DNA of 64,000 nucleotides, taken from contig NC_034421.1 of assembly GCF_002078875.1 (NCBI RefSeq), positions 3,349,076-3,413,075 of the forward strand. Direction: 5' to 3'. Origin of the DNA: Numida meleagris (lineage: Eukaryota; Chordata; Aves; Galliformes; Numididae). The translations under genes and the position numbers were made by a program. Within the stretch, counting starts at the first letter, position 1. Every line of letters begins with the position of its first letter. Under the pieces are notes generated by a model, which had not been told where the DNA came from, did no database searches, and saw nothing but the letters and a program-made list of their open reading frames with translations. Below, one piece after another: positions 58,698 to 64,000 of this stretch.

Positions 58698-61600
58698 GCA
58701 CGCACCTGATGACCAAAGCCTGCTCCCACACAGCTGAATGGACCACCTCCCTCCACAAGCAGAGCTGTTTGTTGGGTGTTTGTCTTGCTGTAAGCCACCA
58801 AACTGGCCCCATTTTTTGCTTGTCTCTACAGCTCCTTCCTGCAGGTACGAATACACCCAACTTCCAGCAGCTCCGCAACCAGGACTGGAGGCTGAGAGCA
58901 AAGCCTGCTGTCCTTCACGGAGAAGGGAACCAGGGACATGGAGGCATTGTGAGGAAGATGATGCTGGGAATACCTCCATGCTGGGACACCCAGCAGGTTG
59001 GGATTTCCTTTGGAACCTTGGCATTGGTTGGCCGTCAGCAGCCAGGCGAGATGCTGCTAGTGGCTCAGCAATGAAGGCCACCTCCCCTTGTACCCAGGGC
59101 CGGGCACCACACCAGAGAGACCCAGAAGAGCAGAGTGCCTCCTCCTCCTCAAGGCTTATCAGCACTGGTGAGAGGGGACCACTTCCCGGAGCGGGCACTT
59201 CCTGCCTCTTGATTGCAGACGCCGGGCTCTGATCACCGCTTCCTCCCCTCTTGCTCACCCACCGCTGGAGCTCAGGGCTCCATGGCTTGGTTGGCACTGT
59301 CCCTTGCTCCAAGTTCACCTCCCACAACTGGTTTTCCCCATGTTGTTTACTTCCTCCTCTTCCAACAAGTTCGTGTGCCGGGCTGGCTCTCAGCTGCCAA
59401 CGCTCTGCAGTGAGGGCTGGTGCCTGCTCGTGCTGCCTGTCAGAGATAAGAACTAATCTCTGGTTTATGGTCGCAAACACGGCGTGCAGATCTGAGCCTC
59501 CGCGCGGAAATCAGGACTGCACAAACACGGGCAGCAAAGGGAGGGGGCTGGCAGCACATCCCTTTTCTCAACGCTTGTTGTTCTCTTGCGGAGTACCAGG
59601 CTTTGTCATCACAGAGGTACAGCTCCAGAAAGCATTGGGAAGGGGCAGCAAATACATGGTAGGGCAGAAGGCTTTGTTTTCAGACTCATCAGACGCTGGG
59701 CATGGGGGTTCTCCATGAGCTTTCCCTGAACACATCCATCTCAAAACTGTGAGGAGCAGAAGAGAGGCACCCTACCAAAATAACATGATTGTGCACTGAG
59801 GTAGCTCCAAAGGTCCCGTACTGAGGATTTAAAGTATTTACGGTGTCTCACGAGGCTAGTCTAGGAGGGAAAAGACTCCACAAACAGCAAAGGAATTGTC
59901 TGGAAGGGAGTAAACCTTGTTGCCCTTCCTTGTGCTGTCAGCAGTCTCTTTAGGTGCACCCAGCATCTAGCAACATATTAGTTTTTTTGGCTTGTGGGCT
60001 TCTGTTCTGACATTTCTGCCCCTATTCTCTTGCCACACAAGCAGCGGGGACACTTGTCTTGTTCTCTGGCACTGGCTCCATTGCTCAGGCCACAGGGGAT
60101 GATGGACTGGACGATTTTTAGGTTGCTTCTGGCGATGAATGTGTTGCTGTGGGCTCCCAGCGTCTGCCAGTCGGGAGGAGGATGAGCCAAACCTCTAAAG
60201 TGCCAAAGGACAGTGCCACATGGGACAGAGTGTAGAGCAAGAGGAGTCCAAAGGCAAAGAGATCGAAGAAGAGGAAAGAAGGGGATGGGAGGAGCCGCGA
60301 GGGAGCTGTGCAGAAGTAGCACCTCGGCTCTCACAGCAGCTGCAGCACTGGTTAATCAGTCACCAGCTCATAGCCCCGAGCTCCTGCCAGCTGCTTTCAT
60401 CTCCCAGTCAAAGGGAAGGATGCTGGGCTCCCTGCCTGAATGCACCAGCCTCCGGGCCCTGCTGAGGTCTCAGGTCATGTGTTACTCAAGGCACAGATAG
60501 CCCCAAAAGAAGAGATAGCAGACACTAGCTTATGCCTCATCTCTGCTGTCCGTTCATTGTGGCCTCCTTGGTCACTGCCCTGCGCTCTGACTCTCCTGAC
60601 TCTGCCTTCCCTCCTTTTCACAGAACTCTTTTGCCGCTCTTAATCAAGACTACCAGGCTCCCAGAAAAAATCCCACTCCTGTTCCCCTAGCGATCTGATG
60701 AGGCAAAGTAGAAAAAATGGTCACAGGAAAGAAGAAAGGAGCTGGTTTTGAAGTGAATAGAGGCTGCTGGTCAGGCTGCCACCGAACAAACAAAGGCTTT
60801 CCAGCGTGTAGCTGCTTGTCTATGCAGGGAAATTAATTGGAACAGCTTTTCCAAATTAGCTGAATCTGATGATGATAAAAATAATAAAAACAAATAGTGG
60901 ATTAAGTTAAATTAGGAAAAAGCAGCTTTATTCTGGAATAGGCGTGTCCGCATTCCAGCATATTTTACTCCACAATAGCAGCTCCGCGCAGCTCCTCTGT
61001 GCTGACAAGCCCCGACACCGACCCATGCACGCTCCCGCTCCTGCTCGCCCCTCCTGCAGCCGGAGCCTCCAGCCTCCCTCCCCCAGTGCCCTTTGCCAGC
61101 ACTTCTCCCAGCCCTGCCAGTCCCGCAGGCTTTGGCTGCTCATCCCTACAAAAGCTGTCCCCGGCATACGTGTGACCCTGAGGTCCCTGCTGCCTGCAGC
61201 GGCCTCCCCACCAAAGTCGGCATCGTTCCCACGTTTAAAAATCCATTTGGGCCCTTCCCCTAGCAGCCAGCCTCTGCTGCTTCGCCTGTCACCCTGAAAG
61301 CTGCTCCTCTTTGGCACAAGCAGCCCGCCTGCCTTCAGACTGCCTCCCAAATGACTGCACACACATGCAAAAATCCCTGATTTATTTTGGACGGGGAAAG
61401 ATGAGAATTTGGCACATGCAACCAACGAGCGACCTCTATGACCACACTGTGCTCACAGGGCCCGGCTGCTGGCTCCCATTTCTTGCTGTGGGCTCAGTGG
61501 CGTGAGCAGCAGTGGCTCCAGCGGCTGCACGGAGCTGTGGCAGCGTACAGCAGATGAGGATCTTGCCGTTTCTGTTAGAAGAAGGGCATAATTTTAATTA

Positions 61601-62240
61601 TCTTAACGTGCTTATCGCTGTAAGCCCAGGTCCGTTATCTCCACGAGTCCGTTCTCAAACGTGCAAAGCTGAGAGAACATGATTGCCTTTTATTAAAACC
61701 GTGCATGAGGTATTCCTGCAGCTGCACTGTGTGTCAAAGGATAAAAAATGTGTGGAGTGACTTTCCTCGCATTGTTAGCTGAGAGTAGCTGCTGGGTGCT
61801 GCGAGCCAGTTCCTACACAATGGGGCTTCAGCTATTATGTCTTATTTATGGGTCTGCATGTGTTTGTCTTGTCAAATAGTCTCACAGAGAAGTCTCAAAG
61901 CCATTAAAAAATGGTTTGGTCAGTTTCCTTAAAACTTGCTTCGTTGCACAGCTTGATGTGGAAGAGCTGCTGCTTGGCCGTGCTCACTGTGCCCTGATCC
62001 ATGTGCTGCTCAGTCCCTCTGCTCTGGCCCTGCTCAGCAGAGCTGGGACTTCTCCTGGAGCTGGTTGTTACCTGCAAGAAGGGCAGTGTTGCTCTTGCAG
62101 CACATAGAGTTTCATGACTTGCCCATCATCGTTCAAACCCGATCACTCCATCTGCCTGTCCAGCTCCTCCATGGTGAGGCCCTAACATCTCTTCTTCCTC
62201 TTTCACTCTCTTTTCCACAAAGGTTTCTTATAACTGACAT

Positions 62241-62375
62241 TCATAGGATCATAGAATGGCCTAGGTTGGAAGGGACCTTAAAGACTGCTCTGTGGGCTGT
62301 TTGCCCCCCACCAGCTCCGACTGCCTTGGGCCCCATCCAACCTGGCCTTGGGCATCTCCAGGGATGGGGCATGTG
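62241..62375 (-). mobile_element. CR1 LINE fragment, reverse orientation
   Basis: It starts TCATAGGATCATAGAATGGCCTAGGTTGGAAGGGACCTTAAAGA and continues with CCCCATCCAACCTGGCCTTGGGCATCTCCAGGGATGGGGCA. This is the reverse complement of the CR1 3' region. The block between them appears divergent or partly deleted. Confidence 0.88.
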
Positions 62376-64000
62376 GGTTTGCTACAGGCTTGGGACATTG
62401 GCCTCATTGTCTGGTCAGTTATCTTAGACTGCCCTGAGCCCATGCCCGGCTGGCCTCATCCCTCTGGATTTCCTTCTCCCCACTTGCGCAGCTGGCTAAC
62501 TTATATCAGACAGTAAATTCTTGGTGAATTACTAGTTGTATTTATTGTTTGCTACACCAAAGGGCTAAGGCATCCTAGGCATGGGGTCTTTGACCAACAC
62601 ACAGAAGGGATCTTCTCTCTCCCAGCAGTTTTTACGATCTCAGGACAAAACAGAAGATAACTGGGTCTCGTCACAGAGCCCCAGACCGCAGTGTCAGCCA
62701 GCCTCGAAATAGTCCCAGCATCAGCACCAGGGCTAAAAATAAATCTGACGAGGTTTATTTTCAGACGGATTCTGCCAGAATGCGCCGTATCCATCTCCCT
62801 GCCCCCCGGCTCCCATCCCATCAGGGTCCCCCTTCCCACTGTCCCTGGGGATCTGCAGGTTACAGTGGCAGATGGCAGCTGCGGGGGCCTGGTGACCTGT
62901 CAAACTGCCACTGGTCACTGCCTACAAGCCCCCGCCAGCCCGGGGCCCTGTGTTTGTTTGTGTAAGGCAGTGCAAGGACTGGCTCGGCTGGCAGCCTGCA
63001 TCCTGGCGGCGCTTGGGATCGTGTTGTTGGTCCCCAGGGCTGGAGTGTGCCTGCCCCAGGCTCATCCCGCCTGGGAAAAGGGCTTCACGGCTCTGCTGCA
63101 CACGTGGGCCGGCTGCAGGGCTGGGGATGGAGCTGGCTGCAGAGCAAGGCGTTTTTCTCCTGGAGTCTTTGTAATGCAATATGGAGCAGGGAAGATAACG
63201 GGGATTCAAAGCAGCGCATCTCACATGTCAGGCCATGCAGCAAAGCAAGCTTTAGGGAATAAAGCAATAACGACACACCTGGTCAAATAGCTCTGCTCTT
63301 TGTTCCTGGGAGAGCATCACGTGGAGGTGGCCCTGTCCCCTTGGTACCTTCTCTTGGTACTTGGGGAGCATGGGCGTCTGACCCAGCTGTATACTTGTCT
63401 CTGGGGATCCATCTCCCTCTGGGAGGCAAATTGTGGTGTGGAAAGGGAGAGTGGCAGTGAGAAAGAGCTCACAGTCACAGTGAAGGTGTAGGGCCATGAA
63501 ACCACACTGCAATGTATAATTACCAGGAGGAGGCTGTGGAATAGAATACAGTGAGTGGGCTACGAGGAGATGAGGAACAATGCAGCCAACAATTTTTTAT
63601 TATTCCTACAACAATAATGGGAAACTAATCTCCTGGATCAGGGTGCAAATTTAATTCTCCCCCCAGCTCCCCTTCCCACCATTCAGCTGAGCACAATGGC
63701 ACAGATGCAGCCCAGGATGCTCTTCCTTCCTGTGAGGAATGCCTGCCTGTGCTGGGTGCCGGAGTCCAGCTCCTGGGACAAATCCCCTTATCCCAGGGCT
63801 ACAGGAGGAGATTCCCTTGCGGGCTGCTCTCTCATGTGCCATCATGTCCATATGATAAGTGGGAGTATCACAAGGCTCACAAGTGCACGGTGGTGCAGGG
63901 TGCTGTAGGTAGCTGCTCTGCCAAAAAATGTTTAAAGTTTACAGCAGGTAAAAAGCACGAAGTGATGGTGTGTCATGGCCAAGTTCGCTCAGCAAGGAGC

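Larger units (their letters stand above)
49945..64000. other. Intergenic upstream of GRIFIN, second part
   Basis: I found no LFNG, CHST12 or other recognisable coding sequence. The stretch holds the large pyrimidine tract, a reverse CR1 near 62.3 kb, and several AT-rich but CpG-containing blocks (55.9-56.3, 56.74-57.0 and 61.55-61.76 kb) that look less decayed than their surroundings. Confidence 0.5.

Noticed and set aside
58492..59074. Phe/Leu/Ser-rich frames resembling membrane proteins
   Set aside because: The hydrophobic residues come from the CTTT pyrimidine tract, and the frames have no support outside it.
37800..64000. LFNG or CHST12 coding exons expected from mammalian synteny
   Set aside because: I looked for the characteristic glycosyltransferase and sulfotransferase blocks in the translated frames and found none in the window.
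1..64000. CRISPR arrays, bacterial operons, phage or plasmid features
   Set aside because: The sequence is vertebrate: split gene, CR1 elements and sparse coding. No regularly spaced repeat-spacer array was seen.
1..64000. Endogenous retrovirus copies
   Set aside because: I saw no paired long terminal repeats, primer-binding site or gag/pol-like frames.

Overview
The window looks like bird genomic DNA, most likely from a galliform. It holds many CR1 retrotransposon tails (fragments ending in short ATTCTATGA-type repeats, in both orientations). It also holds a split gene whose protein matches the avian lens galectin-related protein GRIFIN from end to end. Genes are sparse: I can support only two protein-coding genes in 64 kb, both on the minus strand. 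Almost all other open frames look like chance frames or shadows.

Layout. Positions 1-22800 are intergenic, with CR1 fragments, simple repeats and two CpG-retaining blocks (about 9571-9942 and 13020-13320). Positions 23230-25025 hold a rhodopsin-class (class A) peptide-type G-protein-coupled receptor of 439 residues. Its CDS is intronless. It sits behind a predicted non-coding first exon in a CpG island, and the leader carries a 14-codon upstream ORF. Positions 25100-25850 hold a degenerate CA/CGCA-rich tract and a GCCGA-type minisatellite on the promoter side of that gene. Positions 25850-35400 are intergenic. Positions 35902-37623 hold a complete four-exon GRIFIN gene (139 residues) with a TATA box and possible lens-type (Maf half-site) promoter elements. 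Positions 37800-64000 show no recognisable gene. They carry CR1 tails, a homopyrimidine tract of about 200 bp (58481-58697) and several blocks that look like candidate conserved non-coding elements.

How it fits together. In mammals GRIFIN lies between CHST12 and LFNG. I found no CHST12 or LFNG coding sequence here, so the flanks are probably the intergenic spaces toward those genes, and one flank may hold LFNG regulatory DNA. The receptor lies 3' of GRIFIN in the same orientation, and I do not recall a receptor at this position in mammals. It resembles the orexin/CCK/QRFP/NPFF-type peptide receptors but I cannot assign it to a named subtype. It is the most interesting item in the window. The two genes have separate promoters and nothing suggests a shared pathway.
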